This document shows, piece after piece, positions 55,236-62,732 of a DNA stretch of 64,000 nucleotides (position 1 is its first letter; every line of letters begins with the position of its first letter). The stretch comes from Methanosarcina barkeri str. Wiesmoor (GTDB lineage: Archaea > Halobacteriota > Methanosarcinia > Methanosarcinales > Methanosarcinaceae): NCBI RefSeq assembly GCF_000969985.1, contig NZ_CP009526.1:2604001-2668000 (forward strand), read 5' to 3'. The notes under the pieces are model-generated. The model searched no databases. It saw only the letters and a program-made list of their open reading frames with translations, and was not told where the DNA came from. A program made the translations under genes and the position numbers.

Positions 55236-55829
55236 ATGGCTGCTTCCTGGTCTCGATCAAAAACCCTTGGGACAAAGCAGAAGGTATTTTCCTGGCGGAT
55301 AGACAGTCGAGGAAACCTTTTCATAAAAAGGAAGTTCAGAAAGAATCGTTTTCCCAGAATCGATAAAATTAGCTGCCACCACCTTGACAGGCTCTGCGAA
55401 TTCATGCAGGATCGGGAATGGAAGACTCTTGCAAATAACGCCGCAAAACTATGCATGGGCACGGAAAAGGACGGAATCGGGAAATTCCTGTATAAGCTCC
55501 GTTCCGAAGTATCTTATGCTCAACTTTCAAGCCAGTTAGGAGCCATTTTTTACCAGGCTGGAGTGTGGGAATGGAATGAGCAAAAAAGAGGGATGAAGTT
55601 CTTGTTGCTTTTGGAAAACTGGCAGGAAAAAACAACAGAGTATTATAGAGATTCGCTAAGTCTAGAAAATGAAGTCGCTTTTTTTGATAACGCTCTTGAG
55701 CCTGGACTCGAGCCCGGACTTGAGCCCGGAGAAATAGTAAAATCTAAAAAACAACAAAAACAGGAAGTGCAAATTGAAGTAATTCAGAAAATTGAGCAGA
55801 TGAAACTTTCGGCTTTTTTCCGGGATTAA
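55236..55829 (+). CDS. Hypothetical protein with EPGL repeat
   Basis: A 197-residue protein of unknown function. It starts MAASWSRSKTLGTKQKVF; the central part has SCHHLDRLCEFMQDREW and LSSQLGAIFYQAGVWEWNEQ; near the C-terminus is a short LEPGLEPGLEPGE repeat (9-bp units) followed by a Lys/Gln-rich coiled segment. ATG 55236 is the first start but has no strong ribosome site. No motif was recognised; it may be a fragment. Confidence 0.45.
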   Translation: MAASWSRSKTLGTKQKVFSWRIDSRGNLFIKRKFRKNRFPRIDKISCHHLDRLCEFMQDREWKTLANNAAKLCMGTEKDGIGKFLYKLRSEVSYAQLSSQLGAIFYQAGVWEWNEQKRGMKFLLLLENWQEKTTEYYRDSLSLENEVAFFDNALEPGLEPGLEPGEIVKSKKQQKQEVQIEVIQKIEQMKLSAFFRD

Positions 55830-55987
55830 GAAAGAATAAAAATTCAGAAATTTGGAATTCATTATACAATCTGAAAAAGAAAAACAGGAGAGAAAAAGTT
55901 TAGAAAAAAGAATTGTTTTTGATGAGTTTAGAAACAAATTGCTTTTGATGAGTTTCTCTATCATGTTTCTCTATCATATCAGACAGT

Positions 55988-56245
55988 TTAAGTATCTATT
56001 TCGATACCTCCAACCTGTTTTGCAACAATATTATATATCGTACCAATAAGAAATCCTGCTATTGCTCCCGCAATCCCATAAAAAACAATAAGGAATACAG
56101 TTACGAATATACTTTCAGTAAGACCTATTCCATCCATACTTACCGTGAAAAGAATAAGCGGCGAAAATATAATTGCAAAGCAGAGATACATAAGACTCAG
56201 GACTTTTGCCAGAGACATGCTATTTAAAGATGTGATACGCATCAT
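55988..56245 (-). CDS. Small membrane protein, DUF3566-like
   Basis: An 85-residue protein with two transmembrane helices (LMYLCFAIIFSPLILFTV and IFVTVFLIVFYGIAGAIAGF) and a following GTIYNIVAKQVGGIEI tail. The two-helix layout and ending match small DUF3566-type membrane proteins. ATG at 56245; a ggagag-like site is upstream (cct aaaaaatatt complement). Function unknown. Confidence 0.6.
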   Translation of the reverse strand: MMRITSLNSMSLAKVLSLMYLCFAIIFSPLILFTVSMDGIGLTESIFVTVFLIVFYGIAGAIAGFLIGTIYNIVAKQVGGIEIDT

Positions 56246-56476
56246 ATTAACTCTCCTAAAAAATATTTAATAACCACTTGGTATAAAAATTTATTCTGTT
56301 GAACGGCTGAAGAAGGTAACCTTTTGCTTGTGGGAATATTTTTTTGAATATTTAAAACTCGAAACTCAGTTTTACAACGAGAGTGCCTGAACATCAAAGT
56401 TTAAGACCAGCCTGGAACAAATACTGAGTTAAAACTATCTCTTTTAAGACTATGTCTTTTCTTAAACTATCTCTTT

Positions 56477-57898
56477 GCTTTCTGGGGGCTGGCTTTAACG
56501 GAATTATCGGGTGTTAATGTACTTGAGATCCTTACAGGAATAGACCAGTTAATCTGGGGACCACCGCTTCTGGTTTTACTTGTAGGGACCGGGATTTTCC
56601 TTACCTGGGAACTCGGGATGGTCCAGATTTTCAGGTTGCCAATTGCGCTCAGGTATGTACTTAGTTCAAGGAAAACCGAAACTGGAGTACAGGGGGACGT
56701 TTCGAGTTTTGGAGCTCTCACCACTGCATTGTCCTCGACTATCGGAACGGGAAATATAGTTGGGGTTGCAACTGCAATAAAAACGGGAGGTCCAGGCGCT
56801 CTCTTCTGGATGCTTCTTGCAGGCTTTTTCGGGATGGCAACTATGTATTCCGAGTCCCTGCTTGCAGTCAAATACAGGGTCGTGGATGCAAAAGGGCAGA
56901 TGTCAGGAGGGCCCATGTATTATATCAAAAATGGGCTTGAACAGAGGAAGTACAGCCACGCTCTTGCACTCGCTTTTGCTTTTTTTGGGATGAACGTAGC
57001 TCTCTTTGGGATCGGAACCTTTCCGCAGGTAAATGCCATTGTAGATTCGGCAAGGATTGCCTTTAATATCCCTGAAACCCTGAGTGCTTTTGTAATAAGC
57101 CTGCTTGTAGCGTTTGTAACGCTTGGCGGGATCAGGAGGATTGCAGCAGTCGCCCAGCTTCTTGTGCCTTTCATGGCAATAAGCTATGTATTGGGCTGCC
57201 TGATAATTCTTGGGTTAAACCTTGAGAAAATTCCTGAAATCCTCGCTTTGATAATAAACTCTGCATTCACAGGAACTGCTGCACGGGGTGGTTTTCTTGG
57301 TGCAGGGGTGATGCTTGCAATTAGAATCGGAATTGCGCGAGGAATTTTCTCAAACGAGTCCGGCCTTGGAAGTGCTCCAATAGCCGCTGCGGCTGCAAAG
57401 GTAAAAGAGCCAGCCAGGCAGGGCCTTATTTCTATGACAGGAACTTTCTTTGACACCATTATCATCTGTTTCATGACCGGAACCATTCTGATCATAACGG
57501 ATTCCTGGACAGGCGACCTTGCAGGTGCCTATATGACAAGTTATGCCTTTTCCACAGTACTTGCGGAGGTTGGAAATTACATCGTAACAGTCGGGCTCAT
57601 TTTGTTTGCCTTTACAACTATTCTGGGGTGGAATTACTATGGTGAACGATGTGTGGAATATCTCTTTGGCGTAAAAGGAATCCTCCCTTACAAAATCATT
57701 TACATCCTGATTGTTGCCTCAGGCGCTTTCCTGACTATAGATGTTATCTGGGTACTTGCCGATATCGTAAATGGGCTCATGGCTATCCCGAACCTTATTG
57801 CTCTGTTGGCTCTGCGAAAAGTTGTTAAGGCTGAGACCAGGAGGTATTTTGATAAACTCAAGGCCGAAGCCTCAAGCCCAGGGGAGGTATCAAGATAA
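56477..57898 (+). CDS. AGCS-type alanine/glycine:cation symporter, start not found
   Basis: A sodium:alanine/glycine symporter (AGCS). The ATG at 56618 gives 426 residues, but the frame is open upstream, with PPLLVLLVGTGIFLTWELG forming the first helix and LTELSGVNVLEILTGIDQLI before it, so the true N-terminus lies upstream. No ATG, GTG or TTG is in frame between 56405 and 56618; 56477 is only a guessed limit. Recognisable blocks: TTALSSTIGTGNIVGVATAI, GMATMYSESLLAVKYR, ISNESGLGSAPIAAA (as FSNESGLGSAPI) and ILGWNYYGERCVEYLFG. About eleven helices. A rare start codon or mutation would explain the missing start. Confidence 0.85.
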   Translation, partial: AFWGLALTELSGVNVLEILTGIDQLIWGPPLLVLLVGTGIFLTWELGMVQIFRLPIALRYVLSSRKTETGVQGDVSSFGALTTALSSTIGTGNIVGVATAIKTGGPGALFWMLLAGFFGMATMYSESLLAVKYRVVDAKGQMSGGPMYYIKNGLEQRKYSHALALAFAFFGMNVALFGIGTFPQVNAIVDSARIAFNIPETLSAFVISLLVAFVTLGGIRRIAAVAQLLVPFMAISYVLGCLIILGLNLEKIPEILALIINSAFTGTAARGGFLGAGVMLAIRIGIARGIFSNESGLGSAPIAAAAAKVKEPARQGLISMTGTFFDTIIICFMTGTILIITDSWTGDLAGAYMTSYAFSTVLAEVGNYIVTVGLILFAFTTILGWNYYGERCVEYLFGVKGILPYKIIYILIVASGAFLTIDVIWVLADIVNGLMAIPNLIALLALRKVVKAETRRYFDKLKAEASSPGEVSR

Positions 57899-58066
57899 TC
57901 CTGCTGGATTTTCGAGGAAAACCTGTTGAAATAGAAACTTTTTCAATCAATTCTTTCATATTTAAAATGGGTTATAGCCACGCAGTTAGACCTTTTCGCT
58001 CAATCCCAACCGTTGAGCTGTAAATGTTTAGTCGGTTTATCACGCTGTTGTTCGGAGCTTTTCGTT

Positions 58067-58150
58067 CAAGCCTTTTTTAAAAAGGCTTGCGTTGCGCCGG
58101 TTGTCACGCCGTCACGTAGTTTTCGCTCAAGCCTTTTTTGAAAAGGCTTG
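58067..58150. terminator. Two near-identical palindromes after the symporter
   Basis: Two palindromes: caagccttttttaaaaaggc (58067 on) and, 61 bp later, caagccttttttgaaaaggc (58128 on), each closing with ttg. Each is flanked by ttcg(t/c)tcaag context, so the whole block looks duplicated. They may act as terminators or be mobile repeats. Confidence 0.5.
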
Positions 58151-58218
58151 GAATACAACATATTACCGGTTGCAAATAAAGTGCAACCGTTATAAACTAG
58201 GCACAAGGACTGTTATAT

Positions 58219-59772
58219 ATGAAGCCCGCCTGTCCAGAAAAGTATTCCTGCACCGGGAAAAAGAAGTGTAAGTTAATAGGTCGAATGCCCGCAGACCAAA
58301 GATTGATAAATAAAATATCGGGAGATCGAAGTTTAGTAAATAAAACATCGGGAGATCGAAGAGCAGTAGGTAAAATACTGGGAAATCAAAGAACAGTAGA
58401 CAAAACATTGAGAGATAGAAGTTCAATAGATAAAAAACCGAAAAATCAAAGAAAAGTTGATAAAATACCGGAAAATCCAAGATCAATGGATAAAATGCCG
58501 GTAAATCGAAAATCGGCAAACAAAACACCGATAGATAAAATCTCGGCGTCATTTCTTCATTTTGTACTTGCCTTATTGATGATAACCTTCTTTTTGACAG
58601 GTCCGGCTTCTGCAGTTGTAGTGTCCGGAAACACTCACCTTGGAGTCGATGTTTCGGAAATCAACCCCAATCCTGCCAGGCCGGGTGAAGACCTGCTCAT
58701 TAAGATCAATATCCAGAATGCCGGAGACGAGCCAGCAGAGAACGTGATAGTAGGAATCGAGGAAATTCATCCATTCATTTTTAAGTATAGCACGTCAGAA
58801 CTTTACGGTTCCGGAACGAATACGGAGCGAAATTTCCAGATCGAACAGATACGGCAGCGTTCCAAGGTCGAACTGAGTTTCTATTTGAGAGTAGATCCTG
58901 AAGCTGAATCGGGAATATATCAGCTTGAATTCACTATCAAAGACAAAAGCGGAACAAGTTTTTCTAAAAGAATTCCTGTTCGGGTGGAAGGAAATCCCGA
59001 CCTTGTACTCAGCGGTACTGAAATTCTTCCTGTAAATGAGGATAATTCCTCTTCAAGAGCCATAGTTCCTGGACAGGAGTTCTACCTGAGGACATCAGTT
59101 AAGAATGCAGGAAGCGGGAACGCAAAAAATGTCAGGGTAATGCTTAACCTCAACAATTCGTCACCTTTAATCCCGCTGGAAGACAATGTCCATTTCTTTG
59201 AGAACCTGAGTGCAGGCAGTTCGGAAAACCTCTCTTTCAAACTTCTCCTGGGCAGCAATGCCGATGTGAAGCCTTACAGGATTCCACTGCGGATAACAGC
59301 CTCGAATAATACGGAGACTTTCCAGATAGACAAGATCCAGGAAATTGGAATTAACGTGCTTAATCGAGCGCAAATTGATATTTCAAGCCTGAAATTTGAC
59401 CCGGAGATACCTGTGAAAGGGCAGCAGGCATCCCTTACTTTAAGGCTCGAAAATGTTGGGGAAGGAGAAGCTCGCTCAGTCAAAGCCAGGCTTGAAGGGC
59501 TTGAAGGCAGCGGAAGCACGAGTGCTTTTCTCGGGCGCCTGGATAAAGACGATGACGCTCCTGCAGTTTTTACATTCACCCCCGGAAAAACAGGTGATCA
59601 GAATGTGACCCTGCTGGTAGAGTATGAGGATGATTTTGGCGAGCACCAGGTTAGCGAGAACCTCACTTTTAATGTGAAGAGGCAGGAAGGAAGCGTTATT
59701 CCAATTGTTCTTGGAGCCGTACTGGTTCTTACAACTGTGATTCTTTATACGAAAAAGAAAGGTAAGCTCTAA
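58219..59772 (+). CDS. Membrane-anchored CARDB/COG1361 surface protein with N-terminal decapeptide repeats
   Basis: A 517-residue protein. Residues 25-110 are eight 10-residue repeats, such as DRSLVNKTSG and NQRTVDKTLR, rich in Lys/Arg and encoded by 30-bp units. Then a signal-anchor helix (FVLALLMITFFLTGPASA), and four or so CARDB/NEW3-type beta domains (INPNPARPGEDLLIKINIQN, SEILPVNED-like TEILPVNED, KFDPEIPVKGQQASLTLRLE). A C-terminal helix (IPIVLGAVLVLTTVILYTKK) anchors it. A cytosolic basic repeat before a signal peptide is odd; ATG near 58487-58496 (SMDKM, MPVNRK) would give a normal leader. It is followed by a MacB-like permease and ATPase, so it is the extracytoplasmic part of that ABC system. 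Confidence 0.8.
   Translation: MKPACPEKYSCTGKKKCKLIGRMPADQRLINKISGDRSLVNKTSGDRRAVGKILGNQRTVDKTLRDRSSIDKKPKNQRKVDKIPENPRSMDKMPVNRKSANKTPIDKISASFLHFVLALLMITFFLTGPASAVVVSGNTHLGVDVSEINPNPARPGEDLLIKINIQNAGDEPAENVIVGIEEIHPFIFKYSTSELYGSGTNTERNFQIEQIRQRSKVELSFYLRVDPEAESGIYQLEFTIKDKSGTSFSKRIPVRVEGNPDLVLSGTEILPVNEDNSSSRAIVPGQEFYLRTSVKNAGSGNAKNVRVMLNLNNSSPLIPLEDNVHFFENLSAGSSENLSFKLLLGSNADVKPYRIPLRITASNNTETFQIDKIQEIGINVLNRAQIDISSLKFDPEIPVKGQQASLTLRLENVGEGEARSVKARLEGLEGSGSTSAFLGRLDKDDDAPAVFTFTPGKTGDQNVTLLVEYEDDFGEHQVSENLTFNVKRQEGSVIPIVLGAVLVLTTVILYTKKKGKL
58285..58545 (+). repeat. 30-bp in-gene repeat, about 8 units
   Basis: Units like aaaatatcgggagatcgaag encode the decapeptide repeats of the 58219 gene. 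Copy number may vary between strains. Confidence 0.85.
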
Positions 59773-59784
59773 AATCTGAAAATA

Positions 59785-59945
59785 AGAATTTCGGAAACAA
59801 GAATTTCAGAAACAAGAATTTCAGAAACAAGAATTTCAGAAACAAAAATTTCAGAAACAAAAATTTCAGAAACAAAAATTTCAGAAACAAAAATTTCAGA
59901 AACAAAAATTTCAGAAACAAAAATTTCAGAAACAAAAATTCTGAA
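59785..59945. repeat. 15-bp tandem repeat, about 11 copies
   Basis: The unit aatttcagaaacaaa(g/a)a is repeated between the CARDB gene and the permease. Both strands stay open because the unit is a multiple of three. Confidence 0.9.
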
Positions 59946-60017
59946 AACAAGCATTATGAAAATAAAAATCCAGGAAACAAGCCCGAAAACGAAATTAACC
60001 AGAAAGGATGGCCTATT

Positions 60018-61223
60018 ATGCTCGAAAAAGCGAGAGTTTCCTTCTTCCTTGCCAGCCGCTCCATGACCAGGGGCAATAAAGGGATTACAATCTTTACAAT
60101 TTTTGTCCTGACCCTGATCTTTATACAGCTTGTGCTTTTTTCAAGCATGCTGGCTGGGGTTACGCTCAAGTTTAATGAACTTATGGTAAACTTTCAGACT
60201 GGAAACGTCGTGGTCGAACCGAAGGAAGAGGAAAGATATATAGAGGACGTATCAGCCCTCCAGAAAAAGATAGAAAGTCTTCCGCAGGTGGTAGGAACCT
60301 CGGCTCGCCTGAAAATGACTGGAAACTTCCGCTATAAAGAGAAGGAAATAGGAGCTACGGTTTATGGGATAGATCCTGCGGATGAGATCTTTGTAACAGG
60401 CCTTGAAGATGCTATAATAAGTGGGGAATTTCTGAGCAGGCCTGATAAAGGAGAGGTTATTCTGGGCAGGGAGGTCTCAGGAGGTTTCGGAGCCCTTATG
60501 GAATCAAGGTCTTTAGGAGGTGTGGAAGTAGGAGATACCGTTGAACTCACAATTGGAGGTGTAACCCGGGAGTTCAGGGTAAAAGGAATCTATACAACGC
60601 GCTACTTCATGGCTGATGCCTCAGCCTATCTTACCAGAGCTGACCTTGAAGAAATGCTGGGTATTGAGGGCAGAGACCTTGCTCAGGAAATAGCCGTTAA
60701 AACCGCAGATGGTACACCTGAGGACGATACCAGAACTGCGCTCCTTTCTCTTGGCATCAGTGAGAATATCCGCACCTGGCATGAATTTGCAGGTCTCCTC
60801 CGGCTGATCGAAAGCACGCTTGGGCTGGTCCGAAATATTATGAATGCAATCGGCCTTCTAATTGCTTTTGTGATCATCTTTGTGGTTATTTACGTAAATA
60901 TTGTGAATAAAAAAAGACAGATAGGGGTACAGAAAGCAATAGGGATAGAACAAAACGTGATAGTTACATCCTTTGTGCTCCAGGCCATGCTTTACGCAGG
61001 CGCGGGTGTTATACTTGGCTACTTGTTTATGCGCTTCGGGCTTGTGCCTTATACGGTTTCCCATCCTGTAGAAATCCCGCTTGGTGACATGAGCCTCAAG
61101 CTGGACAATGCAGAAGCCTTGAATCGGGCAGTTCTCCTGTTTCTTTCTTCTGTAGTCGGCTCGGTAATTCCTGCGTACAAACTGGCTCAGAAAGATCTTC
61201 TTGACCTGATCTGGGGCAAATAA
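60018..61223 (+). CDS. MacB/FtsX-like ABC transporter permease
   Basis: A 401-residue permease with a first transmembrane helix near 20-45 (ITIFTIFVLTLIFIQLVLFS), a MacB-type periplasmic core domain about 50-245 (VVGTSARLKMTGNF, EVILGREVSGGFGALM, GDTVELTIGGVTREF), and three C-terminal helices (IGLLIAFVIIFVVIYVNIVN, GAGVILGYLFMRFGLV, LLFLSSVVGSVIPAY). It lacks an attached ATPase. ATG 60018 lies just after ggcctatt. Its stop is followed by three copies of ggggcaaataaat. It works with the downstream ATPase and upstream CARDB protein, probably in lipid, peptide or other export (inference). Confidence 0.9.
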   Translation: MLEKARVSFFLASRSMTRGNKGITIFTIFVLTLIFIQLVLFSSMLAGVTLKFNELMVNFQTGNVVVEPKEEERYIEDVSALQKKIESLPQVVGTSARLKMTGNFRYKEKEIGATVYGIDPADEIFVTGLEDAIISGEFLSRPDKGEVILGREVSGGFGALMESRSLGGVEVGDTVELTIGGVTREFRVKGIYTTRYFMADASAYLTRADLEEMLGIEGRDLAQEIAVKTADGTPEDDTRTALLSLGISENIRTWHEFAGLLRLIESTLGLVRNIMNAIGLLIAFVIIFVVIYVNIVNKKRQIGVQKAIGIEQNVIVTSFVLQAMLYAGAGVILGYLFMRFGLVPYTVSHPVEIPLGDMSLKLDNAEALNRAVLLFLSSVVGSVIPAYKLAQKDLLDLIWGK

Positions 61224-61250
61224 ATGGGGCAAATAAATGGGGCAAAACAA
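61212..61250. repeat. 13-bp tandem repeat at permease stop
   Basis: ggggcaaataaat is repeated two and a half times, covering the permease stop codon (codons GK then TAA). Confidence 0.85.
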
Positions 61251-61261
61251 AGGGTGAAAAT

Positions 61262-62056
61262 ATGGAAATAATCCAAAAGCAGGCTGAAGAAGCAGTAAAA
61301 ACTATGGAAATAATCCAAAAGCAGACTAAGGACGCAGTAAAAAGTACGGATGAAATCCGAAAACAGACAGAGGATACTATTATAGATACTATTATAGAGG
61401 GTATCGATATCGTGCGAACCTTCAAGATGGGAGAGGTAGAGGTTCGGGCCCTGCGCAGCGTAAATGTAAGAATCCGACGTGGAGAGTTCATTGCAATCAT
61501 GGGCCCGAGCGGTTCAGGCAAAACCACTCTTCTGAACCAGCTCGGCCTGCTTGATACCCCGAATTCGGGAGAGGTCATTATAGACGGTACGGATACCTCC
61601 AGACTGTCGGACAGTGAAAAAGGCAAATTCAGGTTGCATAACCTGGGCTATGTCTTTCAGGACTATGCTTTACTTCCTGAGCTCAATGCTATGGAAAATG
61701 TCTATATCTCCCTTTTGATGCAGGGCAAAAGTAAAACCGAATGCGAATCCGCAGCCGCAGAAATTCTTGCCGCAGTTGGCCTTGGCGACCGCCTGCATCA
61801 GCTCCCTTCCAAAATGAGCGGCGGCCAGCAGCAGAGAGTCTCAATTGCCAGAGCTCTTGCCCATTCCCCAGAAGTCCTTTTTGCAGATGAGCCCTGTGCC
61901 AACCTTGATTCCCAGACCTCAAAGGAAGTCCTTGACCTTTTCGAGAAATTCAATCAGGAAAAAGGACAGACGATTGTAATGGTTACCCACGAAGAATGGC
62001 ATGCCGAATATGCAGACAGGGTAATAAGGTTGAAGGATGGAATCGTTCAGGAGTGA
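61262..62056 (+). CDS. LolD/MacB-like ABC transporter ATPase with N-terminal heptad-like repeat
   Basis: A 264-residue ATPase. Residues 1-42 are three 14-residue repeats (MEIIQKQAEEAVKT, MEIIQKQTKDAVKS, TDEIRKQTEDTIID), an amphipathic, probably coiled tail not usual in the family. The ATPase core has Walker A MGPSGSGKTTLLNQ, Q-loop VFQDYALLPEL, signature MSGGQQQRVSIARALA, Walker B VLFADEPCANLD and H-loop VTHEE. It pairs with the 60018 permease. ATG 61262 with ggtgaa upstream; ATG 61304 is an in-frame alternative that removes the first repeat. Confidence 0.9.
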   Translation: MEIIQKQAEEAVKTMEIIQKQTKDAVKSTDEIRKQTEDTIIDTIIEGIDIVRTFKMGEVEVRALRSVNVRIRRGEFIAIMGPSGSGKTTLLNQLGLLDTPNSGEVIIDGTDTSRLSDSEKGKFRLHNLGYVFQDYALLPELNAMENVYISLLMQGKSKTECESAAAEILAAVGLGDRLHQLPSKMSGGQQQRVSIARALAHSPEVLFADEPCANLDSQTSKEVLDLFEKFNQEKGQTIVMVTHEEWHAEYADRVIRLKDGIVQE

Positions 62057-62732
62057 ATTTCTGTACAGGATTGGATTTCTGTTAATATTGGATATTTGAC
62101 AGAGTTGAACATTAATCGGGAACGTATACCAATGAAAAAGTATACGTAACTACCCAATATTAACAATACAGTTTTGGAATATATTGACGGGATCATTTTT
62201 TTAAAAGTTGGTATAACCAAAATTGATTTTTTCATAATGTATATTAAATAAAAAGCTTAAGTTTTCACACACTGTTTGTTAGGTGAATGCACAACTTTTT
62301 TTAGGAAATTATCTTAACTAAAATAAAAGTTATTATTTTTTTAGGCATATTAGAGAAAATTAAATACAGTTTGTATTTATTTGTACAATTTTTGATTTTA
62401 AATTATATGTTTGTATATAATATACAATAACTGGTTTTAGAAACGCATTATATGTTGAATATAAGAAACATTAACCAATTATGAATCAAAGAAAAATTGA
62501 ACAATTCGTAACAATAAGGCTCTTCGTTGTTTTGTGTGGATATTCTTACAATGACCTCCTAAAAACCAATGCAGTCTCGAATTGAAAATTATCTTATCCA
62601 TAGAGAATGACGAAGAGCCCAAAATAATTATAATAATAGATCAAAGATTTGATAAATGTAATATAAACCAACTAATACTGTATTAGAAGTTTTGAAGTAA
62701 AAACTGGAATTAAACTAGCGGAGATTTTATAA
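62057..62732. other. AT-rich spacer with hairpin and MITE
   Basis: No gene. Holds a cgtatac...gtatacg hairpin (62128-62151), the ISL3-like MITE (62518-62619), and a promoter region for the next gene. Confidence 0.5.
62518..62619. mobile_element. Small inverted-repeat element, ISL3-like ends
   Basis: ggctcttcgt at the left and acgaagagcc at the right, about 102 bp apart, with no coding capacity. GGCTCTTCG-type ends are typical of ISL3-family elements, so it may be a MITE of that family. Target duplication is not clear. Confidence 0.6.

Noticed and set aside
59729-59954. Leu/Phe-rich open frames over the 15-bp repeats
   Set aside because: Repeat-derived in all frames; no start signal or homologous motif.
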